Part shown: positions 19,002 to 28,532 of the stretch, in pieces
How the letters are laid out: every line of letters starts with the position of its first letter
How positions within the stretch are numbered: the stretch's first letter is position 1
The notes under the pieces: generated by a model
Databases searched by the model: none
What the model saw: only the letters and a program-made list of their open reading frames with translations
What the model was told of the DNA's origin: nothing
Made by a program: the position numbers and the translations under genes
NCBI RefSeq assembly: GCF_009498295.1
Contig: NZ_CP040813.1
Coordinates: 1,247,001 to 1,311,000, forward strand
DNA from: Oceanihabitans sp. IOP_32
GTDB taxonomy: Bacteria > Bacteroidota > Bacteroidia > Flavobacteriales > Flavobacteriaceae
Length of the DNA stretch: 64,000 nt
Direction: 5' to 3'

Positions 19002-19009
19002 TACATTTG
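19002..19009 (+). promoter_or_regulatory. TAnnTTTG -7 box of the SPOR gene
   Basis: TACATTTG lies 23 bases before the ATG at 19033 and fits the Bacteroidota -7 consensus. Confidence 0.6.
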
Positions 19010-19032
19010 TAAAAAACAATAAAACTATAACG

Positions 19033-19416
19033 ATGTTAAATTTAAAATTTAAGCTGGTAACTGCTCTCTGCTTTCTTTTAATAGCCACAGTTTGCCATGC
19101 TCAACAAGGAGCAGTAACCATAAATCAAGATCAGAATATTTCCACTCTACTCGCATTAAAAAAAGAACTCAATAAAAGTGAAGCTACTCCTAACAGATAT
19201 AAAATACAGATATACAATGGCACGCGTGCTGCCGCTCAATTGGCTAAAAAGAATTTCAATACGAACTATACCGAATGGCCCTCTAAAATTATATTCGACA
19301 CACCCGATTTTAAAATTTGGGTAGGCAATTTTAGAACGCGATTAGAGGCTGATCGTGCCTTACGAAAAATTAAAACCAATTTTCCCAATGCTTTTATTTT
19401 TAAACCTAAAAAATAA
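19033..19416 (+). CDS. SPOR-domain secreted protein
   Basis: The 127-residue protein has a Sec signal peptide (LVTALCFLLIATVCHAQ) and a C-terminal SPOR-like region from about residue 55. That region has RYKIQIYNGTRAAAQLAKKNF and the typical closing pattern FKIWVGNFRTRLEADRALRKIKTNFPNAFIF. SPOR domains bind denuded septal peptidoglycan, so a role at the division site or cell wall is plausible. It is transcribed away from the act operon with its own promoter and terminator. The specific role is unknown. Confidence 0.8.
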   Translation: MLNLKFKLVTALCFLLIATVCHAQQGAVTINQDQNISTLLALKKELNKSEATPNRYKIQIYNGTRAAAQLAKKNFNTNYTEWPSKIIFDTPDFKIWVGNFRTRLEADRALRKIKTNFPNAFIFKPKK

Positions 19417-19436
19417 AAGTTTTAAAATTTAGATTG

Positions 19437-19467
19437 GAAAAAGTGACGGCGATAGTCACTTTTTTTG
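19437..19467 (+). terminator. Rho-independent terminator of the SPOR gene
   Basis: AAAAAGTGAC pairs with GTCACTTTTT around a short loop and is followed by T residues, about 20 bases after the stop codon. Confidence 0.85.
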
Positions 19468-20048
19468 TTTAAAAAAATTTACAGTGGCCGATTAGGCTTT
19501 TAAAATCTAGGCGTAAAGACCACCGCACATCACTCACAAAACAGGCGAAAGCTGTTTTATCACTTTTCTCTCCTTTAATTAAGGCCAATATCATAAAAAC
19601 CCCTTAGCTCTATACAACAAACAAAATATATTTCCAGTTGTAACTAAAATCAGCTCTTTTTAATGATATAAACCCATACCGAACACCGACGGTATAGCCA
19701 ATTAATGCACAGGTCTACTACATGGATTCACTTCTTTGCCATGACTTTCTGAAGGTTCTCATGCTCTAATTTGCATTTCTTTTTTACTCCAGTTTTATTA
19801 AAATTGCAGCCTAGCCAAGCTCACCCATCTATTAGAACAGTACTTAAAATGCTTAATTTGTACGCATCTAAAAACCCTCCTTTTCTTTTCATAGCTCATC
19901 TTATATAAATGATACGAATTTAATTTTGAAATGTCGTATTGTTAATTTGGTATGCATATAAAAAACAAACCGTTTAAAAGACGACAGTAGGCCTATATTA
20001 ATACTAAAATACAGTTAAACCCAAGTAATGGAAGAATAATTTACAAAA
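19468..20048. other. Long intergenic stretch without a recognised gene
   Basis: About 580 bases separate the SPOR terminator and the infB terminator. There is no credible ORF on either strand. The only structure I see is a remnant of the interspersed repeat at 19912-19953. A decayed gene or an unrecognised small RNA cannot be excluded. Confidence 0.4.
19912..19953 (+). repeat. Interspersed repeat, 42-bp remnant (copy F)
   Basis: ATACGAATTTAATTTTGAAATGTCGTATT matches the left end of copies B and C, then jumps directly to GTTAATTTGGTAT, their right end. The interior of about 200 bases is missing, as expected of an internal deletion derivative. Confidence 0.55.
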
Positions 20049-20083
20049 GCAAAAAGGCACCTATAATACAAGTGCCTTTTTGC
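20049..20083 (-). terminator. Terminator of the rimP-nusA-infB operon
   Basis: GCAAAAAGGCAC (20049-20060) pairs perfectly with GTGCCTTTTTGC (20072-20083), about 30 bases after the infB stop on the minus strand. Confidence 0.85.
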
Positions 20084-20112
20084 GTAAGATTTGATACTGA
20101 AAAAAAATGAAA

Positions 20113-22968
20113 TTATTTCAATCGTTTTTTAACCTCTACCTGATGGAAGGCCTCAATAACATCACCTTCTTCAATATCGTTATAATTTTTAATTTGCATA
20201 CCACAATCGTAACCTTTAGAAACTTCTTTAACGTCGTCTTTAAATCGTTTTAGAGAAGATAACTCGCCGGTATGTACCACAACACCGTCTCTAATTAAAC
20301 GGATGCTTGAGCTTCTAAGTATTTTACCATTTGTGACCATACACCCTGCAATAGAACCAATTTTTGATACTTTGAAAATTTCTCGAATTTCTGCTGTACC
20401 TAAAATCTCCTCTTTAAACTCTGGAGACAACATGCCCTCCATCGCATCTTTAAGTTCGTTAATGGCATCGTAAATAATAGAATAGGTTCTAATATCAATT
20501 TCTTCCTTGTCTGCAATTGCTCTAGCGTTTCCAACTGGTCGTACATTAAATCCGATGATAATAGCATCGGAAGCCGAAGCTAATAAAACATCGCTCTCGG
20601 TAATGGCACCAACACCTTTATGTAAGATATTAACCTGAATTTCTTCAGTAGATAATTTTTGGAAGGAGTCCGTAAGGGCTTCTACAGAACCATCTACATC
20701 TCCTTTAAGAATAATATTTAATTCTTGGAAATCGCCAAGCGCAATACGCCTACCAATTTCGTCAAGGGTTATATGACGTTGTGTTCTAACCGATTGCTCA
20801 CGTTGTAATTGTGCACGTTTAGCAGCAATTTGCTTCGCTTCGCGTTCATCTTTAAATACATTAAACTTATCGCCCGCCTGAGGTGCTCCATCCAATCCTA
20901 AAACAGATACTGGAGTTGATGGTCCAGCTTCTAAAACATCGTTACCTCGTTCGTCCTGCATGGCCTTAACTTTACCACTATGCTGGCCAGCTAAAATATA
21001 GTCGCCAATACGCAAGGTTCCCGATTGCACTAATACCGTAGAGACATAACCACGTCCTTTATCTAAAAAGGCTTCAACAACGGTACCCTGTCCTGGTTTA
21101 TTTGGATTCGCTTTAAGCTCTAACAATTCTGCCTCTAGCAATACTTTTTCAAGTAATTCCTTTACACCTGTTCCCATTTTTGCAGAAATATCGTGAGATT
21201 GAATTTTACCTCCCCAATCTTCCACCAATAAATTCATTTGGGCTAAACCATCCTTAATTTTATCTGGATTGGCTTCTGGTTTATCAATCTTGTTAATGGC
21301 AAAAACAATTGGCACACCTGCAGCTTGCGCGTGCGAGATAGCCTCTTTGGTTTGTGGCATTATGGCATCGTCTGCGGCGGCCACAATAATAGCAATATCG
21401 GTTACTTGAGCACCACGTGCACGCATGGCCGTAAAGGCCTCGTGACCTGGTGTATCTAAGAATGCTATTTTCTGACCGTTTTCTAATTGTACTCCGTAAG
21501 CTCCAATATGCTGAGTAATTCCACCAGACTCTCCTGCAATAACATTTTCTTTACGAATATAATCTAAAAGTGAAGTTTTACCATGATCAACGTGTCCCAT
21601 TACGGTAACAATTGGTGCACGAGATACTAAGTCTTCAGGTTTGTCTTCAACCTCTTCAATAGCGTCTTCAATATCGGCATCAACAAATTCTACTTTATAA
21701 CCAAATTCTTCGGCTACAATAGATAAGGTCTCTGCATCTAATCGCTGATTCATAGTAACCATCAAACCTAGGGACATACATGCCGAAATAATTTGAGTTA
21801 CCCCAACATCCATCATCGTTGCCATTTCGCTTGCCGTAACAAACTCGGTAACTTTAATGATTTTACTCTCTGCCGCTTCAATTTGCTGATCAATTTCAAT
21901 CTGCTCTCTGTGCAGTTCTCTTTTGTCTCTTCTGTAGCGAGCTCCTTTTCCTCTACTCGATTTTCCTTGCAGTTTTTCGAGGGTCTCGCGTACTTGTCTT
22001 TTTACATCTTCTTCACTAGGCTCTTCTTTTACAACGTTTCGTCGTCCTTGGCCTGGTTTAGATTTAAATCTATCGCTTCCTGGTTTACCAGCTCCTGGTC
22101 TACCCGTACCTGGTCTACCTGGCGTACTTCCAGATCCTGGAGCGCCAGCTTTGCTTATTCGGCGACGCTTTTTCTTGTTCGCCGCACCTGCTTTAGCATC
22201 GGTTTTTTTATCGTCTTTCTTTTTCTTAGGCTTATTAAATTGAGATAGGTCAATCTTTTCGCCTGCTATTTTTGGACCGCTAAGTTTTTTGTATTGTGTT
22301 TCTACACGTTCTTCAATAACCACACCATCCTCATTAGAAACCACCTCTTTTTTAACAGTTTCGGCTGGTTTGTCCTCGGCTTTTGTCTCTTCAACTTTTG
22401 GCTTTGGGTCTTTAGGCTTTTCAGTTATAGATTCGGCTGCTTTTTTTACTGCTTTAGCCTCTTCTTTTTTAACAGTTTTGTCGGTCGCTTTAATCACCTC
22501 TTTCTGGGTCTCTTCTTTTTTAGGAGTCTCTGATTTTGACTCCGCCTTTTTAGAACTAGCCTCGGGAGTCTTCTCTTTTATAGATTCTACTTTATCCTTT
22601 TTTGGTTCTAAATCTATTTTTCCTACGGTTTTAGGACCAGCTATAGGTTTTGAAGCTTTTACGATTTCTTCTTGCTTAGCTTTTTCTTTATCTGCTTGGG
22701 CTTTCTGTTTTTCCTCTAGTTCCTTCTCACGTTTAATACGCAAATCTTCCTTCTCCTTCAGCTTCTCCTCACTTACCTTTTGAGACTTCATCTTCTTATT
22801 AGCGTCGGTCTCAAATTCATCAGAAAGAATCTTATAAGTCTCCTGAGAAATTTTTGTAGTCGGGCGCTTCTCAATTTCCACACCTTTGGAATCCAGAAAT
22901 TCCACGGCACGATCTAAAGAGATGTTAAGCTCACGTAATACTTTATTTAATCTAACTGTTTCAGCCAT
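20113..22968 (-). CDS. infB: Translation initiation factor IF-2
   Basis: IF-2 is the GTPase that brings initiator fMet-tRNA to the 30S subunit. The 951-residue protein begins with an IF2_N domain ([24 protein letters not shown]) and a long Lys/Glu/Ala-rich linker (about 55-300) with a Gly/Pro/Arg-rich part. A second IF2_N-like region follows (about 375-435). The G domain has GHVDHGKT near residue 456, DTPGHEAF and NKID. Domains II, III and the tRNA-binding C-domain follow. The long charged linker is normal for Bacteroidota. It is the last gene of rimP-nusA-infB. Confidence 0.98.
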   Translation of the reverse strand: MAETVRLNKVLRELNISLDRAVEFLDSKGVEIEKRPTTKISQETYKILSDEFETDANKKMKSQKVSEEKLKEKEDLRIKREKELEEKQKAQADKEKAKQEEIVKASKPIAGPKTVGKIDLEPKKDKVESIKEKTPEASSKKAESKSETPKKEETQKEVIKATDKTVKKEEAKAVKKAAESITEKPKDPKPKVEETKAEDKPAETVKKEVVSNEDGVVIEERVETQYKKLSGPKIAGEKIDLSQFNKPKKKKDDKKTDAKAGAANKKKRRRISKAGAPGSGSTPGRPGTGRPGAGKPGSDRFKSKPGQGRRNVVKEEPSEEDVKRQVRETLEKLQGKSSRGKGARYRRDKRELHREQIEIDQQIEAAESKIIKVTEFVTASEMATMMDVGVTQIISACMSLGLMVTMNQRLDAETLSIVAEEFGYKVEFVDADIEDAIEEVEDKPEDLVSRAPIVTVMGHVDHGKTSLLDYIRKENVIAGESGGITQHIGAYGVQLENGQKIAFLDTPGHEAFTAMRARGAQVTDIAIIVAAADDAIMPQTKEAISHAQAAGVPIVFAINKIDKPEANPDKIKDGLAQMNLLVEDWGGKIQSHDISAKMGTGVKELLEKVLLEAELLELKANPNKPGQGTVVEAFLDKGRGYVSTVLVQSGTLRIGDYILAGQHSGKVKAMQDERGNDVLEAGPSTPVSVLGLDGAPQAGDKFNVFKDEREAKQIAAKRAQLQREQSVRTQRHITLDEIGRRIALGDFQELNIILKGDVDGSVEALTDSFQKLSTEEIQVNILHKGVGAITESDVLLASASDAIIIGFNVRPVGNARAIADKEEIDIRTYSIIYDAINELKDAMEGMLSPEFKEEILGTAEIREIFKVSKIGSIAGCMVTNGKILRSSSIRLIRDGVVVHTGELSSLKRFKDDVKEVSKGYDCGMQIKNYNDIEEGDVIEAFHQVEVKKRLK

Positions 22969-23033
22969 AAATTGCCTTTAAAAATACTCAAATATATATA
23001 TTATACCTGTTCAATCATAATAATAGTCAGGTA

Positions 23034-24266
23034 TTATTCTTCGAATTCCTCTCTTAAAATTCTAAGAACATCATTAATTGTTTCTTCTTCTAGATCTGTT
23101 CTTTTAACTAAGTCTAACACATCTAATTCTAAAATACTCTTCGCAGTGTCTAATCCTGCTTTGCTAAATTCGTCGATAATCCAGCTTTCAATTTCGTCGG
23201 TAAACTCTCTTAATTCTACATCTTCTTCTGCGCCTTCTCTAAACACGTCTATCTCGTAACCCGTTAACTGCCCGGCTAGACGGATATTATGCCCACCTCT
23301 ACCAATAGCTTTACTCACCTCTTCAGGCTTTAAAATAACCTCGGCTCTTTTAGTCTCTTCGTTTAAGCTAACCGACGTTACTCGTGCCGGACTTAAAGCT
23401 CGAGTGACATAAAGCTGCGGATTATTAGTGTAATTTATGACATCGATATTTTCATTTCCTAATTCGCGAACAATACCGTGAATACGAGAGCCTTTCATGC
23501 CCACACATGCTCCTACTGGGTCTATTCTATCGTCATAAGAATCTACAGCTACTTTAGCTTTTTCGCCTGGTATTCTAACTACATTTTTAATGGTGATTAG
23601 ACCATCAAAAACTTCAGGGATTTCTTGCTCGAAAAGTTTCTCTAAAAACTTAGGCGAGCTTCTTGACATGATGATAGTGGGTTTGGCACCTTTTAGTTCT
23701 ACAGCATCAATAACCCCGCGAACATTATCGCCTTTCCTAAAGAAATCTGAAGGTATTTGTCTGTCTTTTGGCAGTACAATTTCGTTGCCTTCGTCGTCTA
23801 ATAGAATAACAGCGCGGTGACGTATATGGTGTACTTCTGCTGTGTAAATCTCACCTACTAAATCTTTAAACTGTTTATAGATAATAGTATTGTCGTGTTC
23901 ATGTATTTTGGAGATTAAATTTTGTCGTAAAGCTAGAATAGCTCGTCTTCCTAAATCTACGAGCTTTACTTCTTCAGACACATCTTCACCCACTTCAAAA
24001 TCAGGCTCTATTTTACGAGCTTCTGTTAGCGATATTTCTTGATTTTCATCTTCTACTTCACCATCTGCAACAACGGTTCGGTTTCTCCAAATTTCTAAAT
24101 CACCTTTATCTGGATTTACAATAATATCAAAATTATCGTCGTCGCCATATTTCTTTTTTAAAGCACTTCTAAATACATCTTCTAAAATAGCCATTAACGT
24201 TACTCTGTCAATAAACTTATCGTCTTTGAATTCTGAAAAAGATTCAATTAACGCTATATTCTCCAT
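23034..24266 (-). CDS. nusA: Transcription termination/antitermination factor NusA
   Basis: NusA binds RNA polymerase and nascent RNA to modulate pausing, termination and antitermination. The 410-residue protein has the N-terminal polymerase-binding domain, an S1 domain (about 130-200) and two KH domains. The latter hold GACVGMKGSRIHGIVRELGNENIDV and AIGRGGHNIRLAGQLTGYEIDV. A short C-terminal helical hairpin replaces the acidic repeats of enterobacterial NusA. It lies 9 bases downstream of rimP and 65 upstream of infB. Confidence 0.97.
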   Translation of the reverse strand: MENIALIESFSEFKDDKFIDRVTLMAILEDVFRSALKKKYGDDDNFDIIVNPDKGDLEIWRNRTVVADGEVEDENQEISLTEARKIEPDFEVGEDVSEEVKLVDLGRRAILALRQNLISKIHEHDNTIIYKQFKDLVGEIYTAEVHHIRHRAVILLDDEGNEIVLPKDRQIPSDFFRKGDNVRGVIDAVELKGAKPTIIMSRSSPKFLEKLFEQEIPEVFDGLITIKNVVRIPGEKAKVAVDSYDDRIDPVGACVGMKGSRIHGIVRELGNENIDVINYTNNPQLYVTRALSPARVTSVSLNEETKRAEVILKPEEVSKAIGRGGHNIRLAGQLTGYEIDVFREGAEEDVELREFTDEIESWIIDEFSKAGLDTAKSILELDVLDLVKRTDLEEETINDVLRILREEFEE

Positions 24267-24275
24267 AAATCTAAA

Positions 24276-24737
24276 TTAAAATTTAATCATAACTTTTGCT
24301 TCTACAATGTCGTTGTAAGCAATGTTTGCTTCCTTCTTTACTGTAGTTTTACCCTTGCCAACTGGCTTAGGCTCTCTAACTTTCCATTCTAAGGTAATTG
24401 CCTCATCTGTGGCTTGAGCCAGAACACCTTCTATTTTTTCAGCATCAGTTCTCACTTCTAATGTTCTGCCTATATTTTTTTTAAACTGTCTATTATGCGC
24501 TAATGGGGCAGTTGCTCCAGCCGACATAACGTCCAAAGAAAAATCATGCTCTTCTCGGTCTATATGATGTTCGATGGCTCGACTTATAAAGATACAATCT
24601 TCAACCAAAACACCTTGATCGCCGTCTATTATGATTTTAATATGATTATCACTGTCGATAGAAAAATCGATTAAAAATAAATCTGAACGCTCTGCCAAAG
24701 CGGCCTCTAATAAGTCTGTAACTGTGTTTTTAAACAT
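24276..24737 (-). CDS. rimP: Ribosome maturation factor RimP
   Basis: RimP helps 30S subunit maturation. The 153-residue protein shows the N-terminal alpha/beta domain with VEDCIFISRAIEHHID and LDVMSAGATAPL, a family signature (usually VSSPG, here MSAGA), and a C-terminal SH3-like beta domain. Its operon with nusA and infB is the conserved bacterial arrangement. The start codon overlaps a short upstream ORF and sits 14 bases after a terminator-like hairpin. Confidence 0.93.
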   Translation of the reverse strand: MFKNTVTDLLEAALAERSDLFLIDFSIDSDNHIKIIIDGDQGVLVEDCIFISRAIEHHIDREEHDFSLDVMSAGATAPLAHNRQFKKNIGRTLEVRTDAEKIEGVLAQATDEAITLEWKVREPKPVGKGKTTVKKEANIAYNDIVEAKVMIKF

Positions 24738-24774
24738 TTTTAGTATAAAAAGAGGGGACTTTTTGTCCCCTCAT
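24730..24774 (-). other. Short upstream ORF across the rimP leader hairpin (uORF2)
   Basis: ATG at 24774-24772 opens a 14-codon frame encoding MRGQKVPSFYTKNV that crosses the leader hairpin and ends at TAA 24732-24730, overlapping the rimP start by eight bases. Its ATG overlaps the stop of a still shorter frame by one base. No conservation data are available, so translation is a hypothesis. Confidence 0.3.
24752..24772 (-). terminator. Terminator-like hairpin in the rimP leader (possible attenuator)
   Basis: GAGGGGAC pairs perfectly with GTCCCCTC around a five-base loop; on the minus strand it is followed by TTTTT. It lies between the candidate promoter (24801-24808) and the rimP start (24737), so it could end transcription early rather than terminate an upstream gene. 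The tRNA upstream has its own terminator. Confidence 0.65.
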
Positions 24775-24788
24775 TATCTTTTTTTCAT
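24774..24788 (-). other. Four-codon upstream ORF in the rimP leader (uORF1)
   Basis: ATG-AAA-AAA-AGA-TAA encodes MKKR; the last base of its TAA is the first base of the uORF2 start (TAATG). It begins about eight bases after the estimated transcription start. It may be chance in AT-rich DNA. Confidence 0.25.
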
Positions 24789-24800
24789 CTTTCAATGGCG

Positions 24801-24808
24801 CAAAGATA
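24801..24808 (-). promoter_or_regulatory. TAnnTTTG -7 box of the rimP-nusA-infB operon
   Basis: TATCTTTG on the minus strand is an exact consensus match. Transcription would start near 24796, giving a leader of about 58 bases that contains the hairpin and the two short ORFs. Confidence 0.65.
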
Positions 24809-24890
24809 TAATTTTTTAATTGAATTTTAATGCATTAGCACAAAATTTATACCGACACATTGAAAAATTGTAAGAAATTATTCTCAATCA

Positions 24891-24924
24891 AAAAATCCTA
24901 ATCAAATAAATGATTAGGATTTTT
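24891..24924 (-). terminator. Terminator of tRNA-Gln
   Basis: AAAATCCTAATCA pairs with TGATTAGGATTTT around a six-base loop, directly after the 3' end of the tRNA on the minus strand, followed by T residues. Confidence 0.85.
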
Positions 24925-24925
24925 G

Positions 24926-24998
24926 TTGGCCCACTAGGGATCGAACCTAGACTCTTTGGTACCAAAAACCAACGTGTTGCCAGTTACACCATAGGCCA
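24926..24998 (-). tRNA. tRNA-Gln (anticodon TTG)
   Basis: The minus strand folds as a 73-base tRNA. The acceptor stem is TGGCCTA/TGGGCCA, the D arm GTGT/ACAC, and the anticodon arm TTGGT-TTTTGGT-ACCAA with TTG at positions 34-36. The T arm is CTAGG-TTCGATC-CCTAG and the discriminator base is A. The CCA end is not encoded. It has its own promoter box and terminator. Confidence 0.97.
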
Positions 24999-25016
24999 TT
25001 TTCAGTATTGCGCTTG

Positions 25017-25024
25017 CAAAGGTA
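25017..25024 (-). promoter_or_regulatory. TAnnTTTG -7 box of tRNA-Gln
   Basis: TACCTTTG on the minus strand, 18 bases before the mature 5' end, with a TTTTG about 14 bases further upstream. Confidence 0.6.
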
Positions 25025-25209
25025 TAACAAAATAATGTTTATGCAAGCTTTTTTTGAAAAATATTTTTAAAAAATGATTTTTGTGTAATTCACTGCGCTT
25101 GCCTTAAGCCTTAACAGCTACAGTACTATTGATTTATGTTAAGACATCCTAAATATTTAGGACTTGTTTCATATTTATTATTAAATTCGCCAAGCAAAGA
25201 AATATACTT

Positions 25210-28200
25210 ATGGCACATTTAAACTTTAAAAAATGGAATACTATTTTAGGATGGTTCTCTTTTTTAGTTGCATTTATCACTTATAGCTTAACAGTTGAAC
25301 CTACCGTTAGTTTCTGGGACGCTGGTGAATACATTCTAACCTCAGCGAAATTACAGGTAGGACATCCTCCTGGAGCACCTTTTTTCCAAATGCTTGGTGC
25401 CTTCTTTACCACCTTTGCTTTTGAGCCTTCGCAAATAGGCTGGATGATGAATATGATGAGTGCTACTGCTAGTGCATTCACTATACTCTTTATGTTTTGG
25501 ACCATTACGTTACTACTAAAGAAACTAATTGGTGCCAACAAGGATTTAAACCAAACACAAATCATGGCTATTTTAGGTAGTGGATTGGTGGGAAGTTTAG
25601 CCTTTACCTTTACCGATTCGTTTTGGTTTAATGCTGTTGAAACTGAAGTTTACGCCATGGCCACTTTAATTATGTCTGCTTTATTTTGGCTAGGACTGCG
25701 TTGGGAGCAGGACATGCACAAACCACGTGGCAACCGCTGGCTCATTTTAATCGCATTTATTATTGGCCTTTCTTTTGGGGTGCATTTTATGGGCTTATTA
25801 ACCATTCCTGCCATCGGTCTTATTTATTATTTTAAAAACTACAAAACGATCACCGTAAAAAACCTCATCTTAGCGCATGTGGTTTCGATTGGTATTTTAT
25901 TGTTTGTTTTTAAATTGTTAGCCCCGAACATTCTTAGAATATTTAGTGTTTTTGAAATCTTTTTTGTGAATAGCGTTGGCCTACCATTTAACTCGGGCTC
26001 TGTAATTGCAGGATTAGTTCTAATTGCTATTATCGTTTTTGCTCTAAAATACACGCGTAAAAAACAATATATTCATCTAAATACAGCGGTACTCTGTTTA
26101 ACTTTTGTGATTATTGGGTTTTCCACTTGGCTCATGCTCCCTATAAGAGCTAATGCCAACGTAGTGGTTAATGAAAACGAGCCCTCGAGTGCCAGAGAAT
26201 TGTTAGCCTATTACAATTTAGAGCAATATCCAGAAACACATTTGTTTTACGGACCAATGTTTACCGATCAATACGCCTACCTAGATGAAAACAATCCGTA
26301 TGTAGACGACAAACCTAAATATGAAAAAGACGAAGAAAAAGGCAAATACGTTATTGTAAACGATTACAAAAACGCAAAACAAAATTACAACTCTAAACAT
26401 GCTGGTTTACTACCGCGTATGTGGAGCGCCGAACACGCCGAAAATTACATGATGTTTTCTGGTTATTTAGATTTTAAACTAAAACCAGAGTACCAGATGC
26501 AAAACGAACTTCGTCAGGCCATATCCGATTTTAAAACCGATGTGGCTCGAGGGAACGTAGATTACGAAGATTACAACATTTTTCTAAAACGCTTTAAAAG
26601 CTATATAGATATTGAAAAACCTTCGTTAGGCGCAAATATCCTCTATATGTTAGAATACCAAATAGGGTATATGTACTGGCGTTATTTTATGTGGAACTTC
26701 ACTGGGAGACAAGACGATATTCAAGGCCGTTACGATAATCATGGCAACTGGATAAGTGGCATAAAACCAATAGACGAATGGCACTTGGGCTTCTCGCAAG
26801 ATAATTTACCAAGCGATGTGAAAAATAATAAAGCACGAAATACCTATTATTTCTTACCTTTAATTTTAGGACTCTTAGGTATGTTTTTCTTATTTAATAG
26901 AGACAAAAAAACCTTTTGGACTATGCTCGTGTTTTTCCTTTTTACAGGAATAGCTATTCAGTTTTATACCAATGTGCGTCCTTTTGAACCTCGCGAACGG
27001 GATTACTCTGTGGTGGGATCGTTTTATGTGTTTTCCATTTGGATTGGTTTTGGAGTGTATGCCCTTTACGATGCCTTAAAAAAATACCTGCCACAAAAAA
27101 TCGCTGTACCAGTAATTACTATCGCGTGTTTAATATTGGTTCCAGGAATATTAGCAGCCAACAATTGGGACGACCACGATAGGTCTGATAAATACACCGC
27201 AAGAGCTATGGCCAAAAAATACTTAGATTCTTGCGAAGAAAATGCCATATTATTTACCATTGGTGATAACGATACTTTTCCGCTGTGGTATGCTCAAGAA
27301 ATTGAAGGTTTTAGAACCGATGTACGTGTGGTAAATACCAGTTTATTTCAAACCGATTGGTATATTAATCAAATGAAACGCAAGGCCTACGAGAGTGACC
27401 CGATTCCGTCGCAATTAACTCACGAACATTATAAATATGGTACAAACGATTATGTTATTGTTCAAAATGTTATTCAGGACACGCTTGAAATTAAAGATGC
27501 TTTAAATTTTATAACAAGTAACAATCCGCGATCTAAATACCAATACATCTTACAACAGCAAGGCGTAGATGTGTCGCAAGTGCGAAGTCAAGATTTAAAT
27601 GCGAATTACTTCCCAACAGGACATTTAAGACTTCCTGTAAATAAGGAGAACGCATTAAAATACGGTATTGTAAAACCAAAAGATGCCGATAACATGGTGT
27701 CGCATATAGATATCAATATAACGGCCGACGCTGTTTACAAAAACCGATTGTTAATGCTAGACATTGTTGCTAATAACGACTGGAAACGCCCCATTTACTT
27801 TACCGGTGGTGCCTTTGCGGAAGACGATTATATCTGGATGAAAGACTACCTGCAACTCGATGGTATGGCTTACAAGTTAGTCCCTATTAAAACACCTGTT
27901 GATAGAGCAAATCCTTTTGATATGGGACGTGTAGACAGTGAATTTATGTACCAGAAAGTTAAAAACTGGGATTGGGGCAACAGTGGGAGTCCCGATATTT
28001 ACCACGATGTTGAAACCCGTAAAAATTCTATCACTTACAGAGGGAATTTAGCGCGCCTAATAGAGCAGCTTATCAACGAAAATAAGTTAGATAAAGCTGA
28101 AGAAATAGCCGATATCGCCATGCTTAATATGCCTGTTGATTACTTTGGTTTCTACACCCTTTTAGAACCGTATATTAGTGCCTATTACGAGGTTGGCAAC

Positions 28201-28518
28201 AAAGCAAAGGCACAGCAATTGTTTAAAGAAGTGGCTCAAAAATATCAAGAGAACTTAAGTTATTACAGCGGTTTAAAGGTTGCCAATCAAGAGCGTTTAT
28301 TTGAAGAGATCTATACCGATATTCAACGCTATAAGGGTCTTGTAGATGTTTTAGTGGAATACGATATGGATTTCGCGAGAACCGAAGGCGATATTTTTAA
28401 TAATTACTTGAAACTTTTTATGCATTTTTATGGTGAAGATGCGATAGAAGACGAACAACCTGGCACAGGATTAGACGCCTCTATAGACCACAGTATCGAA
28501 ATAGATACAGTTAATTAA
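25210..28518 (+). CDS. DUF2723 multi-pass membrane protein, candidate GT-C protein O-mannosyltransferase
   Basis: The 1102-residue protein has about twelve transmembrane helices in its first 650 residues, then a large soluble region ending in TPR-like helices (about 940-1060). The first exposed loop carries FWDAGEYILTSAKLQVGHPP with Asp37 and Glu40, the acidic pair position of GT-C glycosyltransferases that use lipid-linked sugars. A second conserved loop is VRPFEPRERDYSVVGSF. Human TMEM260, a protein O-mannosyltransferase, contains DUF2723; Bacteroidota O-glycans are often joined through mannose. A role in protein or surface glycosylation is therefore plausible but inferred. A polysaccharide deacetylase follows after 14 bases. 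Confidence 0.85.
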   Translation: MAHLNFKKWNTILGWFSFLVAFITYSLTVEPTVSFWDAGEYILTSAKLQVGHPPGAPFFQMLGAFFTTFAFEPSQIGWMMNMMSATASAFTILFMFWTITLLLKKLIGANKDLNQTQIMAILGSGLVGSLAFTFTDSFWFNAVETEVYAMATLIMSALFWLGLRWEQDMHKPRGNRWLILIAFIIGLSFGVHFMGLLTIPAIGLIYYFKNYKTITVKNLILAHVVSIGILLFVFKLLAPNILRIFSVFEIFFVNSVGLPFNSGSVIAGLVLIAIIVFALKYTRKKQYIHLNTAVLCLTFVIIGFSTWLMLPIRANANVVVNENEPSSARELLAYYNLEQYPETHLFYGPMFTDQYAYLDENNPYVDDKPKYEKDEEKGKYVIVNDYKNAKQNYNSKHAGLLPRMWSAEHAENYMMFSGYLDFKLKPEYQMQNELRQAISDFKTDVARGNVDYEDYNIFLKRFKSYIDIEKPSLGANILYMLEYQIGYMYWRYFMWNFTGRQDDIQGRYDNHGNWISGIKPIDEWHLGFSQDNLPSDVKNNKARNTYYFLPLILGLLGMFFLFNRDKKTFWTMLVFFLFTGIAIQFYTNVRPFEPRERDYSVVGSFYVFSIWIGFGVYALYDALKKYLPQKIAVPVITIACLILVPGILAANNWDDHDRSDKYTARAMAKKYLDSCEENAILFTIGDNDTFPLWYAQEIEGFRTDVRVVNTSLFQTDWYINQMKRKAYESDPIPSQLTHEHYKYGTNDYVIVQNVIQDTLEIKDALNFITSNNPRSKYQYILQQQGVDVSQVRSQDLNANYFPTGHLRLPVNKENALKYGIVKPKDADNMVSHIDINITADAVYKNRLLMLDIVANNDWKRPIYFTGGAFAEDDYIWMKDYLQLDGMAYKLVPIKTPVDRANPFDMGRVDSEFMYQKVKNWDWGNSGSPDIYHDVETRKNSITYRGNLARLIEQLINENKLDKAEEIADIAMLNMPVDYFGFYTLLEPYISAYYEVGNKAKAQQLFKEVAQKYQENLSYYSGLKVANQERLFEEIYTDIQRYKGLVDVLVEYDMDFARTEGDIFNNYLKLFMHFYGEDAIEDEQPGTGLDASIDHSIEIDTVN

Positions 28519-28532
28519 TTTCCAGATTAGGA

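Noticed and set aside
22289-22783. Open frame of 164 codons on the plus strand opposite infB
   Set aside because: It is the complement of the low-complexity Lys/Glu linker of IF-2 and has a biased Ser/Phe composition; the IF-2 frame is certain.
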